NCBI GenBank assembly: GCA_017484135.1
Contig: JAFUTQ010000063.1
Span: forward strand, 1 to 43,389
DNA length: 43,389 bases
Source of the DNA: Lachnospiraceae bacterium
GTDB lineage: Bacteria; Bacillota; Clostridia; Lachnospirales; Lachnospiraceae
Direction of reading: 5' to 3'
Part shown: piece after piece, positions 33,207 through 41,432 of the stretch
Layout of the letters: the number at the start of each line of letters is the position of its first letter
How positions within the stretch are numbered: position 1 is the stretch's first letter
The notes under the pieces: generated by a model
The model's database searches: none
What the model saw: the letters and a program-made list of their open reading frames with translations, nothing else
Told to the model about the DNA's origin: nothing
Translations under genes and position numbers: made by a program

Positions 33207-33322
33207 TGCATTCGGACAAATGCACCATCACGGGTAACCTAAAAGGTATATAACAGTCAATGTAAATATACCATAGGTTACCCGGAAAGTCAATAGAAAT
33301 AGCCTGTTTTCCGGCTTTTTTA
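33207..33322. other. Structured gap: candidate replication origin or terminator region
   Basis: Hairpin 1 is TGCATT/AATGCA (33207-33223). Hairpin 2 is CGGGTAACCT (33231-33240) with AGGTTACCCG (33275-33284) plus inner GGTATAT/ATATACC and a 14-base loop. A third weak hairpin, AGCC/GGCT then six T, lies at 33301-33320. Hairpin 2 just before an HUH Rep-like gene resembles a nick-site hairpin. Confidence 0.55.
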
Positions 33323-33364
33323 TTGCCTTATAAGTATATTAAAGTTAGGAGGCCACCGGGACCA

Positions 33365-34201
33365 ATGGCATACAGACTGAAAAAATATGACTGCGGAGAG
33401 TCCATTGAATATGAGTACTGTTATAAGGGCAGGTACGGAGCCAAGGGTGAGAAGCGAGCCAGGAGAGAGAAAGTTACACCGGAGCAGATCGCGAGGCAAA
33501 ATCAGACAAACCGGAAAAATTATTACCGGAGAATGATCAAAGTAAACTTTGACCGGTACGACCTATGGACGACGCTGAAGCTGCCGCAGGGCACCAGGCT
33601 CCCGTGGGAGGCAACAAAGAAGCTTTTTTCAAGTTTCCGGTCAGAGATGCGAGCCCGTTACAAAAAAGAAGGAGAATCCCTTCGATTCGTTTACCGGGTC
33701 GAGATCGGAAAGCGTGGCGGCATCCATATGCACATCCTGATTAACCGCGTGTGGAAGCTGCACACAGACATCCTGATCACAGATGTATGGTCAAGGGTGC
33801 TGCGGAAAGCATTAGGCGATGACGTGCGGACGGAAGGGCTGGCAGACTACACCCCGCTCTACGAATCGGGCGGCTATGACAGCCTGGCCGCATATCTGAC
33901 CAAGGCACCTCCGCCGGAATCGGAGGAATACGAACAGTTATCCCTCTTTCCGAAGAAGGAGCAAAAAAGCCTTTTGGCAGTCAACTCCAGCCGGAATCTG
34001 ATCCGACCAAAGCCGGAGATCCAAATCCGATCCCATTGGACCGTAAGAGGGATCATAAGAGACGGGCCCAAGCCGACACCGGGATATGCGATCGACAAGG
34101 AATCCATCGTGTGCGGAATAAATCCTTATACCGGGATGAGCTACTATCGGTATTCGGAGACCCTTATCCGGGGCAGGCCGGAGGAAAGGTGGCAGATGTG
34201 A
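33365..34201 (+). CDS. HUH-endonuclease Rep-like protein (rolling-circle type)
   Basis: A 278-residue protein with an HUH motif, His121-Met-His123 in RGGIHMHILINRV, which binds the metal in rolling-circle initiators. A motif-3-like segment GYDSLAAYLTK holds Tyr171 and Tyr177, candidates for the nicking tyrosine. The N-terminus is basic (Lys/Arg-rich, 1-60). From memory, similar proteins occur in clostridial phages and integrative elements as rolling-circle replication-associated proteins. ATG 33365 is chosen; AGGAGG lies 12 bases upstream. It overlaps the next gene by four bases. Confidence 0.75.
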   Translation: MAYRLKKYDCGESIEYEYCYKGRYGAKGEKRARREKVTPEQIARQNQTNRKNYYRRMIKVNFDRYDLWTTLKLPQGTRLPWEATKKLFSSFRSEMRARYKKEGESLRFVYRVEIGKRGGIHMHILINRVWKLHTDILITDVWSRVLRKALGDDVRTEGLADYTPLYESGGYDSLAAYLTKAPPPESEEYEQLSLFPKKEQKSLLAVNSSRNLIRPKPEIQIRSHWTVRGIIRDGPKPTPGYAIDKESIVCGINPYTGMSYYRYSETLIRGRPEERWQM

Positions 34202-34638
34202 AAGTAAATATCTATCTTGCATCCAGCATCAAAGGATTGCGCCGCACAAACGGAGTCGTCGGATATGTGATCGAGGCGGACACATCAAAAGGAGCCGCTA
34301 CCCTCACACAGTTTGGATCCGTAAAAGACGTGACGGAGAATCAGTCAGAGCTGATTGCCTTAAAAAACGCGCTAACCCGCATAAAGCCAGAGTGCGAGAT
34401 CACTTTGTGGACAGATAACCAATACATAAGATCCGCATTTTTGCAGGATTGGCTGAAAGGCTGGCAGTCCACGGGCTGGAAAAACAGCAAAGGGAAGCCG
34501 GTAGCCAATGAGAAAGAATGGCGGGAAGTCGCAGAAAGCTTAAGTGGGACGAGCCCTGAGGTCATGCTGGGGCAGGAACATATATACAAAAACTATTTGA
34601 CACGAGAAGTAGAAAGGAGAGCGAAGAAGTATGTTTGA
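34198..34638 (+). CDS. RNase H-fold protein with a missing catalytic aspartate
   Basis: A 146-residue protein. It starts with GTG in a 4-base overlap with the Rep-like gene. The RNase HI layout is visible: Glu51 in ENQSELIALKNAL, Asp73 in TLWTDNQYI and a C-terminal helix EVERRAKKY. The first strand reads NIYLASSIKGLRRTNG, where active enzymes have a DGS-type motif, so the first metal-binding Asp is absent. The protein may be inactive, act as an RNA/DNA hybrid binder, or use another residue. A role with the adjacent replication gene is inferred. Confidence 0.75.
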   Translation: MKVNIYLASSIKGLRRTNGVVGYVIEADTSKGAATLTQFGSVKDVTENQSELIALKNALTRIKPECEITLWTDNQYIRSAFLQDWLKGWQSTGWKNSKGKPVANEKEWREVAESLSGTSPEVMLGQEHIYKNYLTREVERRAKKYV

Positions 34639-35137
34639 GAAATTCGGAGAATTTGATTCCGTGGAAGAATTAAACAGAGCCGCTGCAGCCCAGAAAGAAG
34701 AGGGCGACGAAGAGGCATTGATCGCATTGGCGGTCGAAAATGGGTTGGATAAAGAGGATGCGGAGGATTATATGGACGGCTGCATGGAAGAGCTTGCCAC
34801 TCCGCTCATGGCGGCAGCAGGCAAACTGAAGCTGGAGCGGGAGGATCTGAAGCTTGGCGGCGTGCTAAATGACTGGGTGGAGGAGCTGCTTGAACTGTGC
34901 GCAGGCGATGAGCAGTTATGCCATGCCGTGCGGGAGAAAGGCAAGGATCTGGCCGGCTATATAGCACTCACCGCAGAATCCGGATACAAAAATAGGACGG
35001 TGGTAGACAAGCGGATCGTTGCACGCACAACGACCATTAAAGGCATTCTGGGCAACCACGAATTCGCAATTGGAATCCCGGATAAGGCTACCAGAAAGAA
35101 GCTGATCAGACAATATTATCTGGAGGTGGCGGAATGA
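34631..35137 (+). CDS. Candidate Cas9 inhibitor, AcrIIA9 family
   Basis: A 168-residue acidic protein. Features that match my memory of the AcrIIA9-type anti-CRISPR family are the opening FDSVEELNRAAAAQKEEGD, then LAVENGLDKEDAEDYMDG, LATPLMAAAGKLKLEREDL and the closing EFAIGIPDKATRKKLIRQYYLE. AcrIIA9 proteins were found by metagenomic selection and block type II-A Cas9. AAGGAGA lies upstream of its ATG. It overlaps the RNase H-fold gene and the next gene, so it is an early gene made soon after entry or induction. No cas genes or CRISPR arrays lie in the window. The family call rests on recognition only. Confidence 0.65.
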   Translation: MFEKFGEFDSVEELNRAAAAQKEEGDEEALIALAVENGLDKEDAEDYMDGCMEELATPLMAAAGKLKLEREDLKLGGVLNDWVEELLELCAGDEQLCHAVREKGKDLAGYIALTAESGYKNRTVVDKRIVARTTTIKGILGNHEFAIGIPDKATRKKLIRQYYLEVAE

Positions 35138-35718
35138 TCGCTTATAAAGGATTTACCAAGGATCTCCGGAGCAGGATGGGAGATAACAAGAAAGAGACAT
35201 GCAATTTTGTGATCGGAGAGACCAAAACCGTCCCGGAAAGCAAGACCGCAAGAAGCGGATTCCACTGCTGTGAGAACCCATTCGAGTGCCTGAGATACTA
35301 TCCGCTGGGAGAGGGTAATCGGTATTTCCTGGTGGAGGCAGCAGGCGACATCAACGAAGACGAAGTTGAAAGGATTGCCTGCACCAAGATCACGCTGAAA
35401 AAGGAGTTGACACTGAAAGAATTTGCCGGGCACGGGATGACCTACATCATCCTGCACCCGAATCGGAGGAAATGGCAGCAGATCGGAGTCAATCTGAGGG
35501 TGGCAGAGGACGAGGCGGAGGGAACCGAAGAGGGTATGATCGCCATAGCAAGAGGAAAGCGTCCGCTGGTGCGCGGGAAGGCAGGAAGCATCTGCGGATT
35601 GATCTTAGAGCCGTGGGAGGGACAGATCGCAGCGGCCAAGTTATTTGTGGCCGGAGAAGACGGTCGGGCGGATACCTGGTACACATTAAACGCGGAAAGG
35701 GAGCTGGTGGAAACATGA
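35134..35718 (+). CDS. DUF7666-type phage protein
   Basis: A 194-residue protein. It begins MIAYKGFTKDL and has SGFHCCENPFECLRYYPLGEGNRYFLVEAAGDI, the hallmark of a family common in clostridial phages and often annotated DUF7666. The beta-rich C-terminus (about 110-194) looks like a separate module. It starts in an ATGA overlap with the candidate anti-CRISPR gene. Function unknown. Confidence 0.75.
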   Translation: MIAYKGFTKDLRSRMGDNKKETCNFVIGETKTVPESKTARSGFHCCENPFECLRYYPLGEGNRYFLVEAAGDINEDEVERIACTKITLKKELTLKEFAGHGMTYIILHPNRRKWQQIGVNLRVAEDEAEGTEEGMIAIARGKRPLVRGKAGSICGLILEPWEGQIAAAKLFVAGEDGRADTWYTLNAERELVET

Positions 35719-37853
35719 AGAGAAAGGCGGTAGAAAAAACAGAACCGGTCAAGCCGAGAGGAAAAGCCAGGCAGATCACAGCACAAATCGTGCAGGATAT
35801 TCTGGTGGTCAATCTCTGGGAGAATAAGGAGCTGATCTGCAGGCACTGTATAAATGTGAATACATACGAATATCAGCAGCATGACCCGGTCAATCAGAGG
35901 TGGAACCATAAAAAGTTTGTATCAACCGCAGATCCGGATAGCTACTGGAAGAGCGTGCATCATCTGAAGGAGACAATAAAAGTGCCGCAGGCTGCGGAAG
36001 ATGTGATTTTTCAAGCATTAAAGCAACCAAGAAAAGAATATTACCATCCAAGCGCATTTGAGTGTATTGACGACGCGGAAAAAGATCATAACGAAGATGT
36101 GTACCAAAGAAGAGTTGAGAATCACAGAAGACGGATCAAAGATCTTATGGAAAGAGTACCGGACACCCCCGACAACCTGGCAGAATGGGCAGAGCGTAAG
36201 ATCCTAAAGGGGCAGGAGTATTTCCTGAAAGACAAACTGACAGAACAATATACCTGCAGCAAATGCGGAGAGATGCATGATCTGAGCGATTTCAGGCGGA
36301 CGGATGGCGGAAAAAAGATCCGAAACGATGACACCGTCATATGCCCAACCTGCAAAACATACGGCACCCTCAAGAAGCAAAAGGGAGAATTTATAGTAAG
36401 CGACAAGATCATGCTGCTACAACCAATTGACAACGAAATCAGCGTGGCGAGGCACTTTGACGTAGAGTTCACATTTCACACAGACAGAAGCAAGCGCATG
36501 TGGCTGAATGAGGCAGTGCGGATCATATTGATAAAAAAAGATATATTCCGAGGCGCAAGCCGCAGGCTATATTACAACCAATACACCAAGCGTGGCGCAT
36601 GGAGCGGCGACGGTGGCTGGGATAATTCATACGCATCATGGGGTGACACCAATCCAGCGCAGCGATCTACAAACGACTGCTACCTCTGGCCGGATGGAAT
36701 CGGGGAAGCATTGGAACACACAGATTACAGTGAATGGGGCAGGGTATTCACACAGTTGGCGGCAGCAGGCAAGAGGTTGGATTATAACAGGCTAATGACC
36801 GCGAAGAATAATAACAGGATCGTCAAACTCGTCGAACTGTTGTACAAAGGCCGATTCCGGAAGCTGCTGGACGAGACACCGAAGTATGTTTGGATGTGTT
36901 CAGACAAAGGATACCATGGCCCCTTGCAGATAGACGGGCAGACCATTGAAGAGGTATTTGACATCAAAGACCGTCAGAAGATCAACCGCATCCGGGATTG
37001 CAACGGGGGCAGCGAAACGCTGAGGTGGATGCGCTGGAGCGACAGAACCGGCGAGAAGATCTCACAGGAAGCCCTGGAGTGGCTGATATACAATTACATC
37101 ACGTATGAAGATTTGGAATTTATCACAGATCGCATGAGCATCCAGCAGATTATGAATTATGTAAATCGTCAAAGACGCGAGGGCTATGCAGGTTGGGACG
37201 CAACAACAATTCTGAGCCAGTGGGAGGATTACCTGGGGATGTGCGAGCGGTTGGGCCTGCATACGGACGATGAAATGATCTACCGGGCAAGAGATCTAAA
37301 GCGACGTCACGATGAGGCGGTAGAGGAATGCAGCAGGCGGGAAGAGGAATTGACCGCCAACGACTACACAAGGCGTTACCCGGGAGTCGAGAGAGTACTG
37401 CAGGAGATCCGGCAGAAATACGCATACGAGAATGACACCTATAAGATCCTCGTGCCGGAGCGGGCAGTGGATGTAGTCAAAGAAGGGCGGGCCCTGCACC
37501 ACTGCGTAGCATCCAGCGACCGATACTTTGACCGCATCGAGAGTCATGAGACATATATCTGCTTCCTGCGTCAGCAGACCGCACCGGAGGAGCCGTTTTA
37601 CACAATCGAGGTTGAGCCGGGCGGAACCATCCGGCAGCACCGGGGAGCCTACGATGAAGAGCCAAACATCGAGGAAATCAAGCCATTCCTGCGTGAATGG
37701 CAGAAAGAGATCCGCAAGCGCATGAAGCATGAGGATTACGAAAGAGAGGCAGTGTCAAAGATCAAGCGAGAGGAAAACATCGAAGAACTGAGGCAGAAAA
37801 ACAACACAAGGGTCCTGGAAGGGCTCATGGAAGATTTTATGGAGGCGATTTAG
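35715..37853 (+). CDS. PcfJ-domain protein with a zinc ribbon
   Basis: A 712-residue protein. A zinc-ribbon-like segment with CSKCG and CPTC lies at about 181-213. The long middle is Trp/Tyr-rich. The C-terminal PcfJ-like domain (about 560-680) contains ALHHCVASSDRYFDRI and FLRQQTAPEEPFYTIEVEPGG. PcfJ is named from conjugative plasmid pCF10; related proteins are frequent in clostridial prophages and ICEs, and their biochemical role is not settled. It starts in an ATGA overlap, and its stop adjoins the next start. Confidence 0.8.
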   Translation: MKRKAVEKTEPVKPRGKARQITAQIVQDILVVNLWENKELICRHCINVNTYEYQQHDPVNQRWNHKKFVSTADPDSYWKSVHHLKETIKVPQAAEDVIFQALKQPRKEYYHPSAFECIDDAEKDHNEDVYQRRVENHRRRIKDLMERVPDTPDNLAEWAERKILKGQEYFLKDKLTEQYTCSKCGEMHDLSDFRRTDGGKKIRNDDTVICPTCKTYGTLKKQKGEFIVSDKIMLLQPIDNEISVARHFDVEFTFHTDRSKRMWLNEAVRIILIKKDIFRGASRRLYYNQYTKRGAWSGDGGWDNSYASWGDTNPAQRSTNDCYLWPDGIGEALEHTDYSEWGRVFTQLAAAGKRLDYNRLMTAKNNNRIVKLVELLYKGRFRKLLDETPKYVWMCSDKGYHGPLQIDGQTIEEVFDIKDRQKINRIRDCNGGSETLRWMRWSDRTGEKISQEALEWLIYNYITYEDLEFITDRMSIQQIMNYVNRQRREGYAGWDATTILSQWEDYLGMCERLGLHTDDEMIYRARDLKRRHDEAVEECSRREEELTANDYTRRYPGVERVLQEIRQKYAYENDTYKILVPERAVDVVKEGRALHHCVASSDRYFDRIESHETYICFLRQQTAPEEPFYTIEVEPGGTIRQHRGAYDEEPNIEEIKPFLREWQKEIRKRMKHEDYEREAVSKIKREENIEELRQKNNTRVLEGLMEDFMEAI

Positions 37854-39227
37854 ATGGACGATTTAACACAGGAAGTTGCACAACCATTAAAAGGTGAAGT
37901 CATTACAACTTACATATCATATCAGGAATACAAACAGGAGCTGGATCAGGAGCTGGGGAAAGCAGCAGAGGGATTTGTGCGAATCGGCTACCTGTTAAAA
38001 GTAGCCAGAGACACCAATATCCTCACAGATTCGCCATATGACAACGTGACCGATTTTGCAAAGGAGGAGTATGATTTAGACAAGTCACAGGTATCCCGGT
38101 TTATCCGGATCAATGACCGATTTGCGAAAGATGGCTATTCAGAGCAGTTGGACGACAGATACCGTAGCTTCGGCTACGCGAAGCTGAGCATCATGCTGAC
38201 CTTGCCGGACGAGATCAACGAGGTATTAACCCCCGAATTTTCCAAAGCTGAAATACAGGCAGTTAAAGAAGAGGTGGAGGAAGAGCGGAAGGTATCCGAC
38301 ATTGAGCGGATGATTGAGCCCAAGGATCAATCAATCGAACAATTTGACGGAATCGGAAAGATCATCGCCCAGCTGGGAAAGGATGAACCGGAGCTGTATC
38401 GCGCGATCCACGGCATCGCAAAGGATGAAAACTGGACGGTGGAGGACTTCAGGGAGGCAATGGCCCCTTCCGGGGACAAGATCTATAACGTGCGCATACC
38501 CGGAGTTGGCAGGCAGATGCTGTCCATCAAGGATTCGGAGGATCAGGTGCAGGTCATCAACATGCGCACAAACGAAAAGTCTGCGTACAAATGGGGCGAC
38601 ATCGAGGAGAGCTGGATAGAGCTGATGAATCCAGAAGTGTCCCCGGAAGAAAGTTATGAGCAGACCTATGGCGAGCCGTTCCCGAAAAAACCGGAAGTTG
38701 CACCGGTGCAACCGGAAAAAAAGAAAAAGGAGTCAAAGGTCGTCAAAGCAAAACCGGAGAAAACCCGCAAAAAGCCAGAGTCGGAGGATCAATCGGAGTC
38801 AGTGGAACAAATGACATTGCACGAAGTAGAAGAAAGCATCCCCGCTCCGGCGCCGATAGAGGAAAAGCCGGACGTGCAGCAGGCTGACCCAGAGATGGAG
38901 GAGACACCGGAGGAGCAGATCCCGGGACAATATACCATCTACGAAAAGCCGGAGGTACTGCCCCATGCGCCGGTCATGAATCCACCGATTGACGGGGAAA
39001 ATCCGCAGAAAGACAGAATGCCGCGCCATGTTTATGAGGAGAAAAAAGAGGAATATCTAAAAGCCTGCAAAGAGCATATCCAAGTGGCACAGGAAAGAAT
39101 CGACAACAAATACTGGAGGATGGCGATGACGCGCTTAGAGGAAGCTATAAACTGTCTAAAACAGCTGAGCGATCTGGAGCAGGCATTTGAGGCGGAAGAA
39201 TCGGAGGAAGCAGATGAAGCGGAGTAA
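37854..39227 (+). CDS. ParB-related phage DNA-binding protein
   Basis: A 457-residue protein. The N-terminal third holds a helix-turn-helix region (about 60-85, NVTDFAKEEYDLDKSQVSRFIRIN) preceded by GFVRIGYLLKVARDTNIL and followed by GYAKLSIMLTLPDEI. This pattern is found in clostridial phage proteins annotated as ParB-like or DUF3102-like. A long Pro/Glu/Lys-rich disordered segment (about 270-390) separates it from a C-terminal helical domain. It may act in phage genome segregation or regulation. Its start directly follows the previous stop. Confidence 0.7.
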   Translation: MDDLTQEVAQPLKGEVITTYISYQEYKQELDQELGKAAEGFVRIGYLLKVARDTNILTDSPYDNVTDFAKEEYDLDKSQVSRFIRINDRFAKDGYSEQLDDRYRSFGYAKLSIMLTLPDEINEVLTPEFSKAEIQAVKEEVEEERKVSDIERMIEPKDQSIEQFDGIGKIIAQLGKDEPELYRAIHGIAKDENWTVEDFREAMAPSGDKIYNVRIPGVGRQMLSIKDSEDQVQVINMRTNEKSAYKWGDIEESWIELMNPEVSPEESYEQTYGEPFPKKPEVAPVQPEKKKKESKVVKAKPEKTRKKPESEDQSESVEQMTLHEVEESIPAPAPIEEKPDVQQADPEMEETPEEQIPGQYTIYEKPEVLPHAPVMNPPIDGENPQKDRMPRHVYEEKKEEYLKACKEHIQVAQERIDNKYWRMAMTRLEEAINCLKQLSDLEQAFEAEESEEADEAE

Positions 39228-39561
39228 GCGATCCAGAGCCTGCGACTTCACACTGCAAATGCGGCAAAAAATACACGAAAGAGACGGGAATATATGCATA
39301 TTCTGCGCAGCAGGCCGGTGGGATGTGGCACAGGATATCGGGATCCACGTGAAAGAGCTGGCGCATATCATCCCCCGGTCGCAGGGCGGTTTAGGAACAG
39401 ACAAAAACGCGGTAGTGGCCTGCAAGAACCATCATCAGCTGATGGATGACGGGAACAAAGGATGCCGGGCAGAGATGCTGGAATATGCAAAGGAATACCT
39501 AAAAGAGATCTATCCGGATTGGGACGAGAAGCAGCTGGTGTACAACAAGTGGGATTTTTAG
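39214..39561 (+). CDS. HNH endonuclease family protein
   Basis: A 115-residue basic protein. A zinc-binding CIFC (about 28-31) is followed by the HNH core ELAHIIPRSQGGLGTDKNAVVACKNHH with the catalytic His in AHIIP. ATG 39214 lies inside the previous gene (14-base overlap) and has GGAGG upstream. In phages such proteins may assist packaging or act as homing nucleases; this one lies in the early region away from a terminase. Confidence 0.82.
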   Translation: MKRSKRSRACDFTLQMRQKIHERDGNICIFCAAGRWDVAQDIGIHVKELAHIIPRSQGGLGTDKNAVVACKNHHQLMDDGNKGCRAEMLEYAKEYLKEIYPDWDEKQLVYNKWDF

Positions 39562-39609
39562 CGATACAAGGATGGTTATAGCAAAGATGGAAAGCGAGGG
39601 TAAGAGATC

Positions 39610-40431
39610 ATGAAAAAATATGAATTTACCGGAGAAACCAAGGAACTTATAACAGAATCAGGAACCATCATATTACACCGTATTCGTGCAATTATTGATT
39701 TCGGACATGTAAAAGCAGGGGATCTCGGGGGATGGATCGAAAAGGAAAAGAATCTTTCGCACGAAGGAAAGGCTTGGATTTATGGCAATGCCAAGGTTTG
39801 CGACGATGCCGAGGTTTATGACAATGCCAAGGTTTATGACAATGCCAAGGTTTATGACAATGCCAAGGTTTGTGGCGATGCCGAGGTTTATGACAATGCC
39901 AAGCTTTGTGACAATGCCAAGCTTTGTGGCAATGCCAAGGTTTGGGGCGATGCCAAGGTTTGGGGCTATGCCAAGGTTTATGGCAATGCCAAGGTTTGCG
40001 ACGATGCCAAGGTTTGCGACAATGCCGAGGTTTATGGCAATGCCAAGGTTTATGGCAATGCCAAGGTTTATAGCATTGCCACGGTTTATGACAATGCCAA
40101 GGTTTGTGGCGATGCCGAGGTTTATAGCAATGCCACGGTTTGTGGCTATGCCAAGGTTTGTGGCAATGCCACGGTTTGCGGCCAGGCCGATGTCTTTTCT
40201 GCAACTCACATATTGGTCATTGGTCCTATTGGCAGCAGAAATGATTTTATCACGTTTTACCGTGATAAAGACAATGAAATCACTGTCAAGTGTGGCTGTT
40301 TCCTCGGTAAAACAGACGGATTCATTGCAAAGGTTATTCAGACACACGGAGATTCCAAACATGCGCGCGTGTATCAGGCAGCGGCGGAGCTTGCACGGCT
40401 GCAGATAATTGGGGAAGGAGGAAAAGCATGA
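39610..40431 (+). CDS. Phage protein with a hexapeptide-repeat beta-helix
   Basis: A 273-residue protein. The conserved head (about 1-56, KKYEFTGETKELI...DFGHVKAGDLGGWIEKEKNLS) is followed by about 24 imperfect six-residue repeats of the type V-x-x-x-A-K (about 57-197). These should fold as a left-handed or similar beta-helix. A conserved tail (about 200-273, ITVKCGCFLGKTDGFIAKV) ends it. I recall phage and plasmid genes with the same head, variable repeats and tail; their function is unknown. The 18-bp DNA repeats make the length changeable in frame. Confidence 0.8.
   Translation: MKKYEFTGETKELITESGTIILHRIRAIIDFGHVKAGDLGGWIEKEKNLSHEGKAWIYGNAKVCDDAEVYDNAKVYDNAKVYDNAKVCGDAEVYDNAKLCDNAKLCGNAKVWGDAKVWGYAKVYGNAKVCDDAKVCDNAEVYGNAKVYGNAKVYSIATVYDNAKVCGDAEVYSNATVCGYAKVCGNATVCGQADVFSATHILVIGPIGSRNDFITFYRDKDNEITVKCGCFLGKTDGFIAKVIQTHGDSKHARVYQAAAELARLQIIGEGGKA
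39776..40196 (+). repeat. 18-bp VNTR (about 23-24 units)
   Basis: The unit is TATGGCAATGCCAAGGTT with variants at the first codon (TAT, TGT, TGC, TGG) and the next (GGC, GAC, AGC). Since 18 is a multiple of three and stop codons are rare in it, several other frames on both strands are also open here, which explains spurious ORFs. Confidence 0.92.
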
Positions 40432-40586
40432 GTAAAACACCGAAAATACAGAAAGAATTGACAGCAGAGGAACGTAATATCCAGCAAAAATTAAGGGCAT
40501 ATTTTAGCCCGCAAATGCTGAGAGAATGGCGGACAATGAATCAGAAATATGGACATGTTGCAGCAACATCTAAAACAACAAAATGA
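40428..40586 (+). CDS. Small phage protein
   Basis: A 52-residue basic protein (MSKTPKIQKELTAEERNIQQ...). It starts in an ATGA overlap with the beta-helix gene, behind GGAAGGAGG. Mostly helical. No family recognised. Confidence 0.55.
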   Translation: MSKTPKIQKELTAEERNIQQKLRAYFSPQMLREWRTMNQKYGHVAATSKTTK

Positions 40587-40616
40587 AAAAACATGAATTC
40601 GAGTTGGAGGTGTAAA

Positions 40617-40802
40617 ATGACAAATCTACATACGATCTATCTTTTCGGGCAGCAGGCGGTATGTCCTGCCTGTTCCGGAATCATAGCAAAAGCAGCAGGC
40701 GCAGAACAATTTAGATGCATAGATTGTCACGAAAGATATGAAGTCGTGGAACATGGAAGGCGGGATAACGAGATGATCTGCAGAAACATTGAAAAAATAT
40801 GA
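40617..40802 (+). CDS. Small zinc-ribbon protein
   Basis: A 61-residue protein with CPAC (about 16-19) and CIDC (about 34-37), a classical four-cysteine zinc ribbon. ATG 40617 follows GGAGGTG; the upstream in-frame codon at 40593 lacks such a site. It could bind nucleic acid or act as a regulator. Confidence 0.65.
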   Translation: MTNLHTIYLFGQQAVCPACSGIIAKAAGAEQFRCIDCHERYEVVEHGRRDNEMICRNIEKI

Positions 40803-40857
40803 ATTTGTTGGCAGAATTACGCTCTGGGATAAAGATTCCGGAAAAGAATATAGATAG
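40789..40857 (+). CDS. Possible 22-residue protein or decapitated repeat-protein head
   Basis: TTG 40789 opens a 22-codon frame MKKYEFVGRITLWDKDSGKEYR. Its first residues echo MKKYEFTG of the beta-helix protein 1.2 kb upstream. No good ribosome site lies before it. It may be a remnant of a second head-domain gene. Confidence 0.3.
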   Translation: MKKYEFVGRITLWDKDSGKEYR

Positions 40858-40868
40858 GAGTTGATTAT

Positions 40869-41327
40869 GTGACACGAGGAGAGACAACAAAACAGCTTTC
40901 CGAGCTGCTGGAAAAGCATATAAACGCACTCGACACCCGGATATATTGGGCGAGAGAAGTTACATTTGACTACGCAACAGCCCATTCGATTAGAGTGGAT
41001 TACGTGAAGTTCCAGCCAGTGAATAACACGGTTTCCGGCATAGAAAAGGGAGATTTTTACTGCTTCGAGGTGAAATCGTCGGTAGAGGATTTTCACTCAA
41101 AAAACGGTCACAACTTTATAGGGGATTTCAATTACTACATCATGCCGGAGGAGGTTTTTGCCACGGTCAGTAAGGAAATCCCGTACTATGTCGGGGTGTA
41201 TGTGCCAGCGGAGGAGGCATGGCGCAGTTTGAAATCAGTCAAGAAAGCAAGGCGCAGGGACAGAGAGCGGCCGGTTTCGGAAATGCTCCTTATGATGTTC
41301 CGCTCGGCAGCGAGGGATAGGCGGTAG
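40869..41327 (+). CDS. PD-(D/E)XK nuclease-like phage protein
   Basis: A 152-residue protein starting with GTG behind ATAGGAG. It has Asp44 in IRVDYVKF and the pair Glu67-x-Lys69 in YCFEVKSSVEDF, spaced as in PD-(D/E)XK nucleases of the MmcB-like kind. A long basic tail follows (KKARRRDRERP). Such phage proteins probably cut or repair DNA. Target unknown. Confidence 0.7.
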   Translation: MTRGETTKQLSELLEKHINALDTRIYWAREVTFDYATAHSIRVDYVKFQPVNNTVSGIEKGDFYCFEVKSSVEDFHSKNGHNFIGDFNYYIMPEEVFATVSKEIPYYVGVYVPAEEAWRSLKSVKKARRRDRERPVSEMLLMMFRSAARDRR

Positions 41328-41432
41328 AAATGAAGCGAATCAAACATTACCCAGGAAGATGTGGAGACAATCGCAGATTGCGAGAAAGCACCGTTATAAA
41401 ATAAATCAATCAAATTAAAGGAGGAAATCTAT

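Noticed and set aside
39776-40196. Possible CRISPR array
   Set aside because: The units are contiguous 18-bp repeats without spacers and translate in frame.
39673-40500. Long open frames antisense to, and out of frame with, the beta-helix gene
   Set aside because: They come from the 18-bp periodicity, which lacks stops in several frames. They have no ribosome sites and show only repeat residues.
41330-41404. 24-codon frame (MKRIKHYPGRC...)
   Set aside because: There is no ribosome site, and another frame over the same bases (NITQEDVETIADCEKAPL) looks more protein-like but has no start codon. Probably a remnant.
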